Below, piece by piece: positions 9,779 through 18,897 of a DNA stretch of 64,000 bases. Each line of letters starts with the position of its first letter. Position 1 is the stretch's first letter. Below the pieces are notes generated by a model. That model had not been told where the DNA came from and made no database searches. It worked only from the letters and a program-made list of their open reading frames with translations. The stretch is from an uncultured Clostridia bacterium. Lineage in GTDB: Bacteria; Bacillota; Clostridia; Christensenellales; UBA1242. The stretch is from NCBI GenBank assembly GCA_934754475.1, contig CAKVHV010000001.1, forward strand, positions 1 through 64,000, in the 5' to 3' direction. A program made the position numbers and the translations under genes.

Positions 9779-10870
9779 ATGGATAGAAAAGAATCTAAAA
9801 ATGGATTAGAGTTAATTAAATATGGAGCAATTAGGCTCAAAGGAAACTTCAGTGCATTGTTTATGGGTGCGCTTGCAATGGTTACACCTTTGACACTTAT
9901 ATTTTTGATACCATATCTAATTTCAAGACTAACTGATACATATTGGGTTATGTCAATTGGAATTGCTTTGTTTGCAGTTTTAGTTGGTCCTTTGCAAATT
10001 GGATATATTAAGTACTTTAACGAAACAATAGATGGCAAACAACCACGAATTACAAGAGTTTATTCATGTTTGAAGTGGTCAATCTTTACACTTAGAACAA
10101 TATTTATTACACTGATTCTATTTGTAATATATATTATTGGCGGAATTTTGTGGATTGTTCCAGCAGGCTTTGCTGTTTCATTCTACTCAATGACTTTGTT
10201 CTTCTTAGAAAAGTACAACTACCCAAGATTAAGTGAAGCCATGAATGATTGCTCAAGACAAATGATTGGAAATAGACTTGCAATGTTTTCTTACAAACTT
10301 ATTTTCTACTTTGTTTATTTGCTTTTGTTTGGAGTAGGAGCATTATGTATGGGACTTGTACTAATGCTAGCCGAAGATAGTTTGCTAGTTAGTTATATAG
10401 TCGCACTTTGTAGCACAATTGTGTTTATATTTATGTACACAATGCTAACTGTTTATTATCATAGTTGCAACCAAATTTTCTTTGAAGATACTCTTATGTA
10501 TAACGAAAGAAAAAGAGCAAAAATCAAAGCCGAAAAAGAACGTATTATGGCTTTGAAAGAAAAACATGAAAACGAAAATTCAAATTCCGAAACTGAAAAG
10601 GATTCGGACGAAAACAAGTCAAAATCTTTGGAAAAACAACCAAAAGAAAGTGTTAAGGAAAATGCGGATAAGTCAAAAGTCGTCGATAGTCACGAAAAAT
10701 CAAAAGATAAATCTATAAAGACTGACGTTGACAAAAAGTCCAAATCAGACAAAAAATCAACTGATGAAAAAACTTCAAAAAAGTCAAAGACAACCAAATC
10801 CACCAAAGACACAAAATCATCCAAAAAATCACCTAAATATGAAAAGTTAGATATATCTAACAAAGAATAA
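9779..10870 (+). CDS. DUF975-like polytopic membrane protein with Lys-rich tail
   Basis: This is an integral membrane protein of 363 aa with about six hydrophobic segments in residues 30-235. The early RLKGNFSALFMGAL stretch, followed by VGPLQIGYIKYF, resembles the DUF975 family of membrane proteins, whose function is unknown. From residue 240 to the end there is a highly charged tail rich in Lys, Ser, Asp and Glu that looks disordered and probably cytoplasmic. The ribosome site AGGAGA is strong. It follows the giant surface protein gene across a hairpin, so a shared transcript is plausible, and a role in export or anchoring of that protein is only a guess. Confidence 0.65.
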   Translation: MDRKESKNGLELIKYGAIRLKGNFSALFMGALAMVTPLTLIFLIPYLISRLTDTYWVMSIGIALFAVLVGPLQIGYIKYFNETIDGKQPRITRVYSCLKWSIFTLRTIFITLILFVIYIIGGILWIVPAGFAVSFYSMTLFFLEKYNYPRLSEAMNDCSRQMIGNRLAMFSYKLIFYFVYLLLFGVGALCMGLVLMLAEDSLLVSYIVALCSTIVFIFMYTMLTVYYHSCNQIFFEDTLMYNERKRAKIKAEKERIMALKEKHENENSNSETEKDSDENKSKSLEKQPKESVKENADKSKVVDSHEKSKDKSIKTDVDKKSKSDKKSTDEKTSKKSKTTKSTKDTKSSKKSPKYEKLDISNKE

Positions 10871-10890
10871 ATTAAAAAAAATTTTAAGAT

Positions 10891-10931
10891 AACTCCATGT
10901 TTCAAATATTTTGAAAATATGGAGTTTTTTT
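10891..10931 (+). terminator. Intrinsic terminator
   Basis: AACTCCAT pairs with ATGGAGTT, with an inner TTTCAAA / TTTGAAA stem, followed by a T-run. It closes the surface-protein block. Confidence 0.85.
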
Positions 10932-10993
10932 GTTACATAATAAATTTAATTTTTCTAATACTAAAATTAAATACATATATTTAAGGTGCGAAA

Positions 10994-11542
10994 ATGAAAG
11001 AAAGTGGAATTGTAAGAAAATTAGATAACCTAGGCAGACTAGTTATCCCAAAAGAAATTAGACGTTGTATGCGAATTAAGGAAGGTTCTCCAATTGAGTT
11101 TGGTCTACTTCCAACGGGCGAAATCGTGTTGTATAAATACTCTCTAGTTGGTCAGATTAGCGACTATGCTGACGACTTTGTAAGAGTGCTTGGAGATATT
11201 TTTGATTGTATGGTCTTGATTGGAGATAGAGACAAAGTTATTGCTTGTAGCAATGTATCCAAAAAGAATACTTTGGGATTTAAACTATCTAACGAGATTT
11301 TGGACGTAATAGATACAAAGTGTCAGTACTTTGCGTCCAAGAAAAACGACACAACCATAATCCCCATTTTGCAAGACGACAAAAACGAGTACATAACTCA
11401 GTTTGTGTATCCAATTACAATCCAAGGCGAGCATGAAGGGGTTATAATTTTGGCTGACGTCAAAGGAGATATGAACTTTGACGAGTCGCACGTTGTTGCA
11501 CTCAAAGTCGTATCTAAATTTTTGAGTATTCAAATGGAATAA
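10994..11542 (+). CDS. spoVT: Stage V sporulation transcription factor SpoVT
   Basis: SpoVT is an AbrB-family DNA-binding regulator of late forespore genes in spore formers. The 182-aa protein begins with the swapped-hairpin domain (GIVRKLDNLGRLVIPKEIRR, residues 5-24, then GSPIEFG), and continues with a GAF-like sensor domain to the end, including an EGVIILAD strand. Length and two-domain layout fit SpoVT (about 178 aa) rather than the shorter AbrB or Abh. AGGTG precedes the ATG. It sits 1 nt before a spoVB-like flippase gene, matching the spoVT-yabM order of Bacillus, and supports sporulation in this organism. Confidence 0.9.
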   Translation: MKESGIVRKLDNLGRLVIPKEIRRCMRIKEGSPIEFGLLPTGEIVLYKYSLVGQISDYADDFVRVLGDIFDCMVLIGDRDKVIACSNVSKKNTLGFKLSNEILDVIDTKCQYFASKKNDTTIIPILQDDKNEYITQFVYPITIQGEHEGVIILADVKGDMNFDESHVVALKVVSKFLSIQME

Positions 11543-11543
11543 T

Positions 11544-13262
11544 ATGAAAAAACAAACTTTTGTAATAAGTGCCATAATTTTAACTCTTGGTGGATTTTTT
11601 GCAAAGGCAATTGGTGCATTATACAAAATCCCACTAACAAATATTTTGGGCAGTAGCGGAATGGGTGTGTATTATCTTATCTTTCCTATATACTCGCTCA
11701 TAATTTCGCTTTGTAGCAGTGGGATTAGTGTGGCACTTACGTGCGAAGTTGCCAAGTGTCGAAAGATTAGACACAAATATAACGAACAAAAACTACTTAG
11801 AGTGTCACTACTACTTAGTTTTTTTTCGTCGCTAATTTTTGCTGTAATCATAATTATTTCGGCTAGATACTTGGCGTCACTTCAAGGCAATGTTAATGCT
11901 TATACTGGATATATTGCAATTGCACCGAGTATTATTCTTTCGTGCCTTATTGCGACTCTTAGGGGATACTTTCAGGGCATTGAAAATATGATTCCAACCA
12001 CAATTTCACTAATTGTTGAACAAATTGTCAAACTTGGCTTGGGACTTGTGTTGGCACATAAATTTTGTGTTTATGGCATTGAATATGCGGTGCTTGGAGC
12101 GGTCTTGGGTGTTACACTTTCCGAAGTCGTGGCACTAGTTATAATAGTTATTAATTTTTTGTTATACAAAGGTCAATTAGATTTTAATTTTAGAAATTTA
12201 GGCTACAAACAAAAACGAAAAATCCAAGTTCCAGCCATAATTAAATCCAAAAGACATTTAATTAAAACTGACTATAAATTCAAAAAAACACATTATGTTT
12301 GCAATTCAAAATTAGTTAAATATACAAACTCAGTGGCTATCAAAAAAATACTCAAAATAGCAGTTCCTACAACACTTTCGAGTATTCTAATTCCAATAAG
12401 CTCCATGCTGGATACTTTTATGATTATAAATCTTTTATTCAAGTCCGGCTATTCCATGATAGTCTCCACATCTCTATATGGTCTTTGGGGTGGGGTTATT
12501 CAATCTTTAATCTCTCTTCCAACAATTGTCATCTCAGCAATAACAACTTCGCTAGTTCCGTCGCTGAGTGGATTGGTCTACAAAAATGACACAAATGAGA
12601 TTAGAAAAAAAGTCGCTTTTTATATTAAACTCACTTGGGTTCTATCTATATTTATGTTTGTGTTTTTGTATGTATTTTCGCCAGATATACTTAGATTTCT
12701 CTATGGCGAAGGTCTCAATGACGGAGTGCTAAACGAACTAGAAATTGCCACCAAAATGCTCAAAATTAGTTCGCTTTCAATAATCTATTATGCTTTCTTG
12801 CAGACTTTTACAAGCATACTTCAGACAATAGGGAAATCTCATGTGCCATTTTTAACACTACTTTTTGCTGTCGTTTTGCGAACCGCTATGGTGTACTTTC
12901 TAACCCAAATTCCTAGTATTAATATTTATGGTGTAGTTATATCTAATATTGCCTATCTTGGTGTGGCAGATATAGTTTTGGCATATGTTATTATCAAAAG
13001 AATTGAACTAGATTTGAATGGATTATCGTTATTCAAACCGCTCTTGTATGGAGTAATCTTGCTAGGTGTATTGGAACTATCGCATATGGCTTTGGGGAAA
13101 ATCATGGGATATATTATGACTACAATAATATTAGCCCTAGTAGGCATTATTATGTATCCAATTTTAATTTACTTTGGCAAAGTATTCAATGCTCACGAAC
13201 TCAAAGCCTTTGGCAAAAAGAAAAAACTCACAAACGTCTCCAAGTCCAAAGATAAGATTTAG
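11544..13262 (+). CDS. SpoVB/MurJ-like polysaccharide flippase
   Basis: This is a membrane transporter of the MOP superfamily polysaccharide-exporter group, which moves lipid-linked cell-wall or spore-cortex precursors across the membrane. The 572-aa protein has about 14 hydrophobic segments and the N-terminal signature GGFFAKAIGALYKIPLTNILG, characteristic of SpoVB-type proteins. A basic cytoplasmic loop interrupts the helices at about residues 215-265. Adjacent to spoVT, it is probably the sporulation-linked flippase, but a vegetative MurJ/YtgP role cannot be excluded. Confidence 0.85.
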   Translation: MKKQTFVISAIILTLGGFFAKAIGALYKIPLTNILGSSGMGVYYLIFPIYSLIISLCSSGISVALTCEVAKCRKIRHKYNEQKLLRVSLLLSFFSSLIFAVIIIISARYLASLQGNVNAYTGYIAIAPSIILSCLIATLRGYFQGIENMIPTTISLIVEQIVKLGLGLVLAHKFCVYGIEYAVLGAVLGVTLSEVVALVIIVINFLLYKGQLDFNFRNLGYKQKRKIQVPAIIKSKRHLIKTDYKFKKTHYVCNSKLVKYTNSVAIKKILKIAVPTTLSSILIPISSMLDTFMIINLLFKSGYSMIVSTSLYGLWGGVIQSLISLPTIVISAITTSLVPSLSGLVYKNDTNEIRKKVAFYIKLTWVLSIFMFVFLYVFSPDILRFLYGEGLNDGVLNELEIATKMLKISSLSIIYYAFLQTFTSILQTIGKSHVPFLTLLFAVVLRTAMVYFLTQIPSINIYGVVISNIAYLGVADIVLAYVIIKRIELDLNGLSLFKPLLYGVILLGVLELSHMALGKIMGYIMTTIILALVGIIMYPILIYFGKVFNAHELKAFGKKKKLTNVSKSKDKI

Positions 13263-13429
13263 CCAATTGTGTTTTTATTATTCAAGATAATTATTAAATT
13301 TAAAAACTTAACTTCAATTTAATTTCTATTTATATTACTTTTGTTTTTGTTTAAATTTTATTAAAAATTATTAAAATTTTGGCTTTAAGCGTGTTATAAA
13401 TTTGGCTATAAATGGAAATAATTAGTCAA

Positions 13430-13465
13430 AATTTAATCAAAAAAATACAAAAATTTGATTAAATT
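13430..13465. repeat. 12-bp inverted repeat in AT-rich gap
   Basis: AATTTAATCAAA (13430-13441) is complementary to TTTGATTAAATT (13454-13465). It lies in the 346-nt gap between the flippase and HU genes. There is no T-run, so it is a weak candidate terminator. Apart from this and the HU promoter I see nothing else in the gap. Confidence 0.4.
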
Positions 13466-13551
13466 AAGAGCGTTTTTGCTAAAAACAACCCAAAATTTTA
13501 CATTTTCAAGCCAAAAATAGGCTAATTTTTAAATTTTTTTGTTTAATCTTT

Positions 13552-13579
13552 TTGCAAAAAAATCTTTTTATGCTATAAT
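13552..13579 (+). promoter_or_regulatory. Promoter of the HU gene
   Basis: TTGCAA (13552-13557), a 16-bp spacer and TATAAT (13574-13579), with TG one base before the -10 (extended -10). A strong AAAGGAGA ribosome site follows before the ATG. Confidence 0.75.
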
Positions 13580-13608
13580 CTAGGTATCAACCATTAAAGG
13601 AGATAAAT

Positions 13609-13884
13609 ATGAATAAATTAGAAATTGTTAAAGTAATCGCTGAAGAATCAGGATTAACTCAAAAAGAAGTTACTGGTGTTGTTGACACAATGATTAACAC
13701 TATCATCAGTGAATTAAAGAAAGGAGAAGAAGTTAACATTGCTGGATTTGGCAAATTTGTTGTTAAGAAAAGAGCTGCTAGAACAAGCATCAATCCTAGA
13801 ACAAAACAAGATATCAAAGTTCCAGCTAGCAAAGCTCCTACTTTTAGAGCAGGCAAACAATTTAAAGAAGCTGTTAACAAATAA
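13609..13884 (+). CDS. hup: HU-family nucleoid DNA-binding protein
   Basis: HU is a small dimeric protein that bends and compacts DNA. The 91-aa product has the full family pattern: an N-terminal helix pair (MNKLEIVKVIAEESGLTQKE), GEEVNIAGFGKFVVKKRAAR leading into the DNA-binding arm, and the arm motif NPRTKQDIKVPASKAPTFRAGKQFKEAVN with the intercalating Pro. It is a single-gene transcription unit with its own promoter and terminator, as expected for an abundant nucleoid protein. Confidence 0.96.
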   Translation: MNKLEIVKVIAEESGLTQKEVTGVVDTMINTIISELKKGEEVNIAGFGKFVVKKRAARTSINPRTKQDIKVPASKAPTFRAGKQFKEAVNK

Positions 13885-13907
13885 TAACTAATTTATCTTT
13901 AATTTTT

Positions 13908-13940
13908 GACGTAGTATATTTTTACTGCGTCTTTTTTTTT
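13908..13940 (+). terminator. Intrinsic terminator of HU gene
   Basis: GACGTAGTA pairs with TACTGCGTC (one G-U), followed by a run of ten T. Confidence 0.9.
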
Positions 13941-13979
13941 TCGTAAATCAACTTTCGTACAAAGTCACCTTAAAAAATT

Positions 13980-14134
13980 GGGTCTTGAAATTCATATTAT
14001 TATATGATATATTATTAGTGTAGTTTGAAAAGTTTTGTAAATTGCAAAAAAATTAGCATTGTGCAGTTTTACAAAAATAGTGTTTTAGGTACATTAAAAA
14101 TACCAAAACAAAAACAATCTAAAGGGGAAATATT
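13980..14134 (+). repeat. Duplicated promoter/leader, copy 1
   Basis: This ~155-nt segment before the first MoxR gene recurs almost unchanged at 18854-19007 before the second. Both copies keep the promoter, the leader hairpin and the ribosome site. The differences are a few substitutions and small indels. Confidence 0.92.
13985..14013 (+). promoter_or_regulatory. Promoter of MoxR gene A
   Basis: TTGAAA (13985-13990), a 17-bp spacer and TATATT (14008-14013). The same elements are conserved in the duplicate at 18859-18887. A leader hairpin pairs 14033-14046 with 14062-14076, with a small internal loop, upstream of the AAAGGGGA ribosome site. Confidence 0.65.
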
Positions 14135-16921
14135 ATGGGAAAGTTAGCCAAAATGGTTGGCGAAGGAGAACTTAGAGACGTAATCAATAACATAACTATT
14201 GAAGATACAGATATGTCAGTTGACGAACAAATTGCATTTTATATCAAAAACAAAATGCCATTTATGTTGCATGGTATGTCTGGTGTCGGAAAGTCTCGTA
14301 GAATCAAAGATATTGACAAAGACTATGTGTCAATTTATTTGCGTAATGGAATGGTGCCAGAAGAAGTTATTGGTAAAACTATTTATCCAAATAATGATGC
14401 AACCCAAATTGGTAGATGGGTAGCTCCTAGTTGGTACGGAGAACTTTGTGACAAATGTGAAAAAGAAAAGGACAAAGTCCACGTTCTATTCATCGACGAA
14501 TTAACTAATGCCAAAGAAACTGTTCAAAGTTTGGCTTATCACTTGGTGCTTGAACACTCAATTGCACCAAATATGGGCAAACTCCCAGACAACTGTGTTG
14601 TTGTATGTGCGGGCAATAGTAGGGATGAGAGCGAAGCCGCCAACATTATTCCCGAACCACTTTTCCGTAGATTTGTAGCACACATTTATCTCAAGCCTAA
14701 AGTTCCAGATTGGCTAGAATGGGGTTCACAAATTGATGAAGACACAGGACACGATAGAGTACACCCAGTTGTAAGAGCATTTATATCCGCCAATAGTAGT
14801 CTATTTAGCACAAAGTACAATGCCGAAGACCCACCAAAATATGCATTAGACCCACGTGCTTGGGAACAAGTTTCGGATGTAATTTATGCAAATAATGGCA
14901 GAATTGCTGCCGCTATTATTCAAAACAAAGTAGGACAAGATGTTGCCAAAAAATTTATAAATTTTGCAAAAAAATATGTGCCTATTAGTGTTAAAGATAT
15001 CGTTAGCGGAGATTATGATGCAAGTAAACTTCCAACCAAAGCCGACGAAATTTATGCTTTTGTTCTCACGCTTACAAATGCAACAAACGAGCAAGTAGGC
15101 ATTGTTAGAGACTTTATTCAAGCGAATTTTGGAAACGAATACTTGGCAAAATATGATGTTGCTTGGATTGGTGATGACTATGAAAGAGCAATCTTGATTG
15201 ACGGGCTTAAAAAACAAAAGGAAGAAGCACTTAAGAACGAAAAAGGTGCAAAAATTAAAGAATGGGATGAACAGCCTAGCGTCAGTGAATTTTTTAAACA
15301 AGCAAAGGCTTCGGGTGACAAGGATACTTTGGATTTTTTAGAAAGTAAATTTCCTTTTGAAATCAATAAATTTCTTAAAGGTGAGTATCCAAATTATAGG
15401 GTAATCCGTACAACTAACATATACAAATTTGAAGCACTTGCCAAAGTGCTAGATAGCCATGGCTTTACATGGAAATCTGGCGATAAATTTGCAAATCAGA
15501 ACCTTAATCCATATGTTGTGCTTCCTAGTGTTTATAGTAGTGCATTTATTACTTTTAATATTAACAATAAGAACGCAACATTAAATAGCACAGAACCATC
15601 ACGTTTCAAAACGTCCGATGTGACAAGCATTGACATGGTAGATGAATTAACAGATGATGATTTATATACTATTTATGGCAAAGAAATATTTGATAGTCTC
15701 GAAAATTATGTAACTGAACATTATAAAAAACACAGTACTCAAAGTCAAAGTGGTGGTTCAAGCTCTAGCGAAAAAGCAGATTTCAAAATCAGCATGTATG
15801 ATTTTGTAAAAGATGATAACAAAAAGCTTATTGCAGTGCATAATTTTAGGCAAGCCGCTATCGTGGGAAAAGCACTTGAAAAACACAATAAAAAATGGAT
15901 ATTTGCATGGCCAAGGGGGGAATGTTATTGGGCATTTAATCCATATAATGATAATGCTTATGACGCTATTCAAAATAAAAGGGGCGTTAAGCCAACAGAT
16001 ACTATTTATTATTCAAATCAGGGAGAATATTTCCGTGATGGAGATGCTGTGATTTCTAACAATAAGTATGTGTTTGACATATCCGAAGTGGATATGAGTG
16101 CTGACCTTTCTGCCAGCGACCAAGCATTATTAGATGCGGAAATATATGGGGACGATAATTTAACTACAAGTGGCAATCCGCAATCTAATACGCAAACCGT
16201 TCAAGCTAGTGGTCAGCCAATATATAAATACACAATTGATGAATTCTTTAATAATAATGAAAACTTGTTGCTTCAAATAAAAATAAGCAGTAAAGATAAG
16301 TTGGCAGAAAAATTTATGACTGAATTTGGAAAAAGAAGTGGAGACCCCCAATTTTTTCGTGATGCAAAAAAAATAGTTGCCCAAAACGAAGGTGATGTTT
16401 TGAATTGTTTTAACTTTGATATTCATCATTATGAAATAATAATGCGTAACCACCGTTTAGCATTTGAAAAGGAAGATATTGATTTTAGTAAATATCTTAC
16501 GGAAAAAGAGTTGATGGTTTTGTACGACAATAAACTTCCAACTACTTACAAACTAACATTTGATGAATTTTTAAAACCCTATAATACTTTATTATCAATT
16601 AAAGTTGCTGGTGTTTATCAAAAAGAACTCGTTAAAAAAGCATTTGAAAAAAGTGGCGAGTATCTGGACTATATTAATTTTGGAACAGATAGTTCGCCTG
16701 CATTATTTACAACAGCGATGCTTCCTAATTATGAGAAGACTTGTTATCTTAGTGATATATATCATTATGATTATCAGAAAAGTAAATTATTGGGAGCTGA
16801 AGATATTGACATGAGTTCAATTCCGGAACTACAAGATGCTTACAATAAATATATGGCAAAAAATGGATACAATTACAATAACAAGCCAATCGACTACCAA
16901 GAAATATACAAATCCATGTAA
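14135..16921 (+). CDS. MoxR-type AAA+ ATPase with four C-terminal repeat modules (A)
   Basis: This is a predicted AAA+ ATPase that remodels a protein partner. Within residues 25-345 are Walker A GMSGVGKS (47-54), Walker B VLFIDE (117-122), sensor-1 CAGN (158-161) and an arginine pair in EPLFRRF (178-179), the MoxR order. Residues 350-928 hold about four diverged modules (383-520, 549-671, 697-798, 803-905). They share an Asp-Phe-type start, a G-x-x-W-x-x-G-like core in the better copies, and an ending I/V-D-M/F followed by Leu. Similar G-x-x-W-x-x-G modules occur in phage-related proteins. Residues 29-347 are nearly identical to the product at 19008. The cluster also encodes a metallopeptidase-VWA protein, the usual MoxR partner class. 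Confidence 0.85.
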   Translation: MGKLAKMVGEGELRDVINNITIEDTDMSVDEQIAFYIKNKMPFMLHGMSGVGKSRRIKDIDKDYVSIYLRNGMVPEEVIGKTIYPNNDATQIGRWVAPSWYGELCDKCEKEKDKVHVLFIDELTNAKETVQSLAYHLVLEHSIAPNMGKLPDNCVVVCAGNSRDESEAANIIPEPLFRRFVAHIYLKPKVPDWLEWGSQIDEDTGHDRVHPVVRAFISANSSLFSTKYNAEDPPKYALDPRAWEQVSDVIYANNGRIAAAIIQNKVGQDVAKKFINFAKKYVPISVKDIVSGDYDASKLPTKADEIYAFVLTLTNATNEQVGIVRDFIQANFGNEYLAKYDVAWIGDDYERAILIDGLKKQKEEALKNEKGAKIKEWDEQPSVSEFFKQAKASGDKDTLDFLESKFPFEINKFLKGEYPNYRVIRTTNIYKFEALAKVLDSHGFTWKSGDKFANQNLNPYVVLPSVYSSAFITFNINNKNATLNSTEPSRFKTSDVTSIDMVDELTDDDLYTIYGKEIFDSLENYVTEHYKKHSTQSQSGGSSSSEKADFKISMYDFVKDDNKKLIAVHNFRQAAIVGKALEKHNKKWIFAWPRGECYWAFNPYNDNAYDAIQNKRGVKPTDTIYYSNQGEYFRDGDAVISNNKYVFDISEVDMSADLSASDQALLDAEIYGDDNLTTSGNPQSNTQTVQASGQPIYKYTIDEFFNNNENLLLQIKISSKDKLAEKFMTEFGKRSGDPQFFRDAKKIVAQNEGDVLNCFNFDIHHYEIIMRNHRLAFEKEDIDFSKYLTEKELMVLYDNKLPTTYKLTFDEFLKPYNTLLSIKVAGVYQKELVKKAFEKSGEYLDYINFGTDSSPALFTTAMLPNYEKTCYLSDIYHYDYQKSKLLGAEDIDMSSIPELQDAYNKYMAKNGYNYNNKPIDYQEIYKSM
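14492..15179 (+). repeat. 688-bp perfect repeat, copy 1
   Basis: This stretch inside MoxR gene A is base-for-base identical to 19365-20052 in MoxR gene B, while both flanks differ. Identity extends across silent codon positions, which points to recent duplication or gene conversion. Confidence 0.95.
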
Positions 16922-16951
16922 GAGTTAAGGATATAAAATATATAATTGTAT

Positions 16952-16999
16952 AGTCAAAATAAACTAAAACTCGAAGTTTTGTAATTGAAAATTTTGACT
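16952..16999. repeat. Intergenic inverted repeat
   Basis: AGTCAAAAT (16952-16960) pairs with ATTTTGACT (16991-16999), with an inner AAAAC / GTTTT hairpin. It lies between MoxR gene A and the phosphatase-glycosyltransferase gene, has no T-run, and could be a processing signal or weak attenuator. Confidence 0.4.
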
Positions 17000-17039
17000 G
17001 GTTAAAAAAGACCAAAGAATTGCAGAAGGAGATGGAAAA

Positions 17040-18617
17040 ATGAATTTAGTTTTTATGAGACATGGGGAAGCTACAGATAATGTTAGAGAACTTATTTCTG
17101 ACAAAGAAATTTATTGGTCAACTTTGACGGATGAAGGAAAACATGTTGTAGAAACTACTTTAAGTTCGTTGCCAAGTACAATTGACAAAGTGTATGTTTC
17201 TCCATTGCCTAGAACAATTCAAACTGCTAGTTTGGTTAGAAATAAGTATCCAAATGTTGAATATATTATTGACAATAGATTAAGAGAAATTAATTATGGT
17301 AAATACTCTAATCAAAAAAATAACGAAGAATTAGATAGTGTTAGAGAGCAGCAGGTGGCAGGCAATTACTTTGTTAGATTTGGGCAGTATGGCGAGAACA
17401 AATTAGACATTGAATTGAGATTGTCCGAATTTTTGATAAGCATATTTAAAAGCAATATAAAATTTAATACAATTATGATTGTGTCGCATGGTTCGATTAC
17501 TTCCTTTATGAAAAGAATACTAAATTTAAAGACTCCACATTTAAAAACAGGTAAAGCTGAAGTATTTGAAAATGTCAATTTTAGTGCAGTAATTAAGTAT
17601 TATAAACACTTAAAAAAAGTAATGTCTGATGAGAGCAAAAAAAGAGTAAAAACTATTGAGCTATTAGACTTAAGAGTTGACTTAAAAAATGAACTTGTTA
17701 AGATGTGTAAAAAAGAGATTAACAACATAGAGTTTGACAGTTGTGTTTTCGAAAATTTTGTTGATGGACTAAGTACTAAGAATTTAATTAGAAAGTCTCA
17801 ATCTAAATTTGATAATGACGTTATTTTAATTTGCTTTTATAACGATTTTGAAAATTTTGCAAAAAAATGGATGAATCATTACATAAATATTGGTGTAAAT
17901 AATTTTGTAATGATAAATAATAAATCAACAGATGCATCTGAGTCTATAGTGAGTTCCTATAAAGATATAGTAAATATAGATATGTGGGAAATTAACGAAA
18001 AATATGATTGTTTTAAAATGTGCGGATGGAGACAAAAATTAATTGAGTTTTATGGTCGACAAAAAACCTATTTGTTTGTCGATTCTGATGAATTATTTGT
18101 GTTTAAGAACTATGAAAAACAAAGCATTAATAATTTTTTAAGTAAAGCAAAATGTTCTTGCATAAAAAGTTTAATGCTAGATGTTTATTCAAAAAACGGA
18201 ATTGAAGACGATAATTTAGAAAATTATAAATATACAGATTTAGATACATATCGAACTACAAATAATTGTTATGGTGAAAGAGTTTATGGTGGTGTAAGGA
18301 CTAGAATTTTTAATATAAAACCTAGTTTGCAAAAAAATTCTATCTTGTACTATACAGGAAAAGAAATTTTAATCAATGACCATTTTTATTACCCATGGAA
18401 ATTAAACAAATCCAAAATACAAACATTTTTGCTCCATTACAAGTTTCTAAAAGGGGATTTGGAAAAATATCAACGTTTTGCATTAGATGAAAGGCATTGG
18501 AATCATTCCCGTGAATACAAAGAATATGTCAAAGTTTTGAGTAATAATACTACAACGTTTTTTGACGAAAAATATTCGGCTTTGATAGTTGATACAATTA
18601 AGAATTTAACTAGATAG
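17040..18617 (+). CDS. Histidine phosphatase-glycosyltransferase fusion
   Basis: This 525-aa protein appears bifunctional. Residues 1-190 are a phosphoglycerate-mutase-like histidine phosphatase: FMRHGEATDN near the start holds the phospho-accepting His, SPLPRTIQTA follows, and a second catalytic His sits in IVSHGSIT. From about residue 255 a glycosyltransferase-like domain follows, with FYNDFENFAKKWMNHYINIG, the acceptor-loop pattern NNKSTDAS, and a DSDE metal-binding motif in YLFVDSDE, resembling DUF23/GT92-type enzymes. AGAAGGAGA precedes the ATG. It lies between the two MoxR genes and looks like a passenger in the duplicated cluster. The substrate is unknown. Confidence 0.75.
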   Translation: MNLVFMRHGEATDNVRELISDKEIYWSTLTDEGKHVVETTLSSLPSTIDKVYVSPLPRTIQTASLVRNKYPNVEYIIDNRLREINYGKYSNQKNNEELDSVREQQVAGNYFVRFGQYGENKLDIELRLSEFLISIFKSNIKFNTIMIVSHGSITSFMKRILNLKTPHLKTGKAEVFENVNFSAVIKYYKHLKKVMSDESKKRVKTIELLDLRVDLKNELVKMCKKEINNIEFDSCVFENFVDGLSTKNLIRKSQSKFDNDVILICFYNDFENFAKKWMNHYINIGVNNFVMINNKSTDASESIVSSYKDIVNIDMWEINEKYDCFKMCGWRQKLIEFYGRQKTYLFVDSDELFVFKNYEKQSINNFLSKAKCSCIKSLMLDVYSKNGIEDDNLENYKYTDLDTYRTTNNCYGERVYGGVRTRIFNIKPSLQKNSILYYTGKEILINDHFYYPWKLNKSKIQTFLLHYKFLKGDLEKYQRFALDERHWNHSREYKEYVKVLSNNTTTFFDEKYSALIVDTIKNLTR

Positions 18618-18651
18618 ATATTTACTATTCCAAAACAAAAAGGGATATAAA

Positions 18652-18897
18652 ATGGAAAATAATATAAAAAATATAATTGAAAATAACAAAAAGTGGCCGA
18701 TAATCATTGAAGGTGTGACGGATTTGAATTTGGACAACCAAGTTGTTATTCCAAGCGGTATTTCTCAGAGTGATTTGGGAATTATTCCCGGAGACAAAGG
18801 GAACAAACTTCCTAATTGGGTTCTTAAAATTTTGATTAATCACAAGAAAAATCGGGTCTTGAAATTCATATCATTATATGATATATTATTAGTGTAG
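18652..18897 (+). pseudogene. Truncated copy of the MoxR-like small protein
   Basis: The first ~66 codons encode a protein like the N-terminal half of the 133-aa product at 21044 (shared features: KWPIIIE, DLGIIP, a Lys-Lys-Asn near the break). At about 18853 the similarity stops and the reading frame runs into the duplicated promoter/leader of the second MoxR gene, adding a short unrelated tail before TAG. The missing half contains the Walker-B-like and sensor-1-like segments, so the product is probably not functional. A ribosome site (AAAGGGA) remains. The junction marks the breakpoint of the duplication. Confidence 0.8.

Noticed and set aside
14846..15301. Minus-strand open frames inside MoxR, giant-protein and glycolytic genes
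   Set aside because: They lie opposite well-supported genes, lack ribosome sites and show no domain motifs, so they are shadows of the coding strand.
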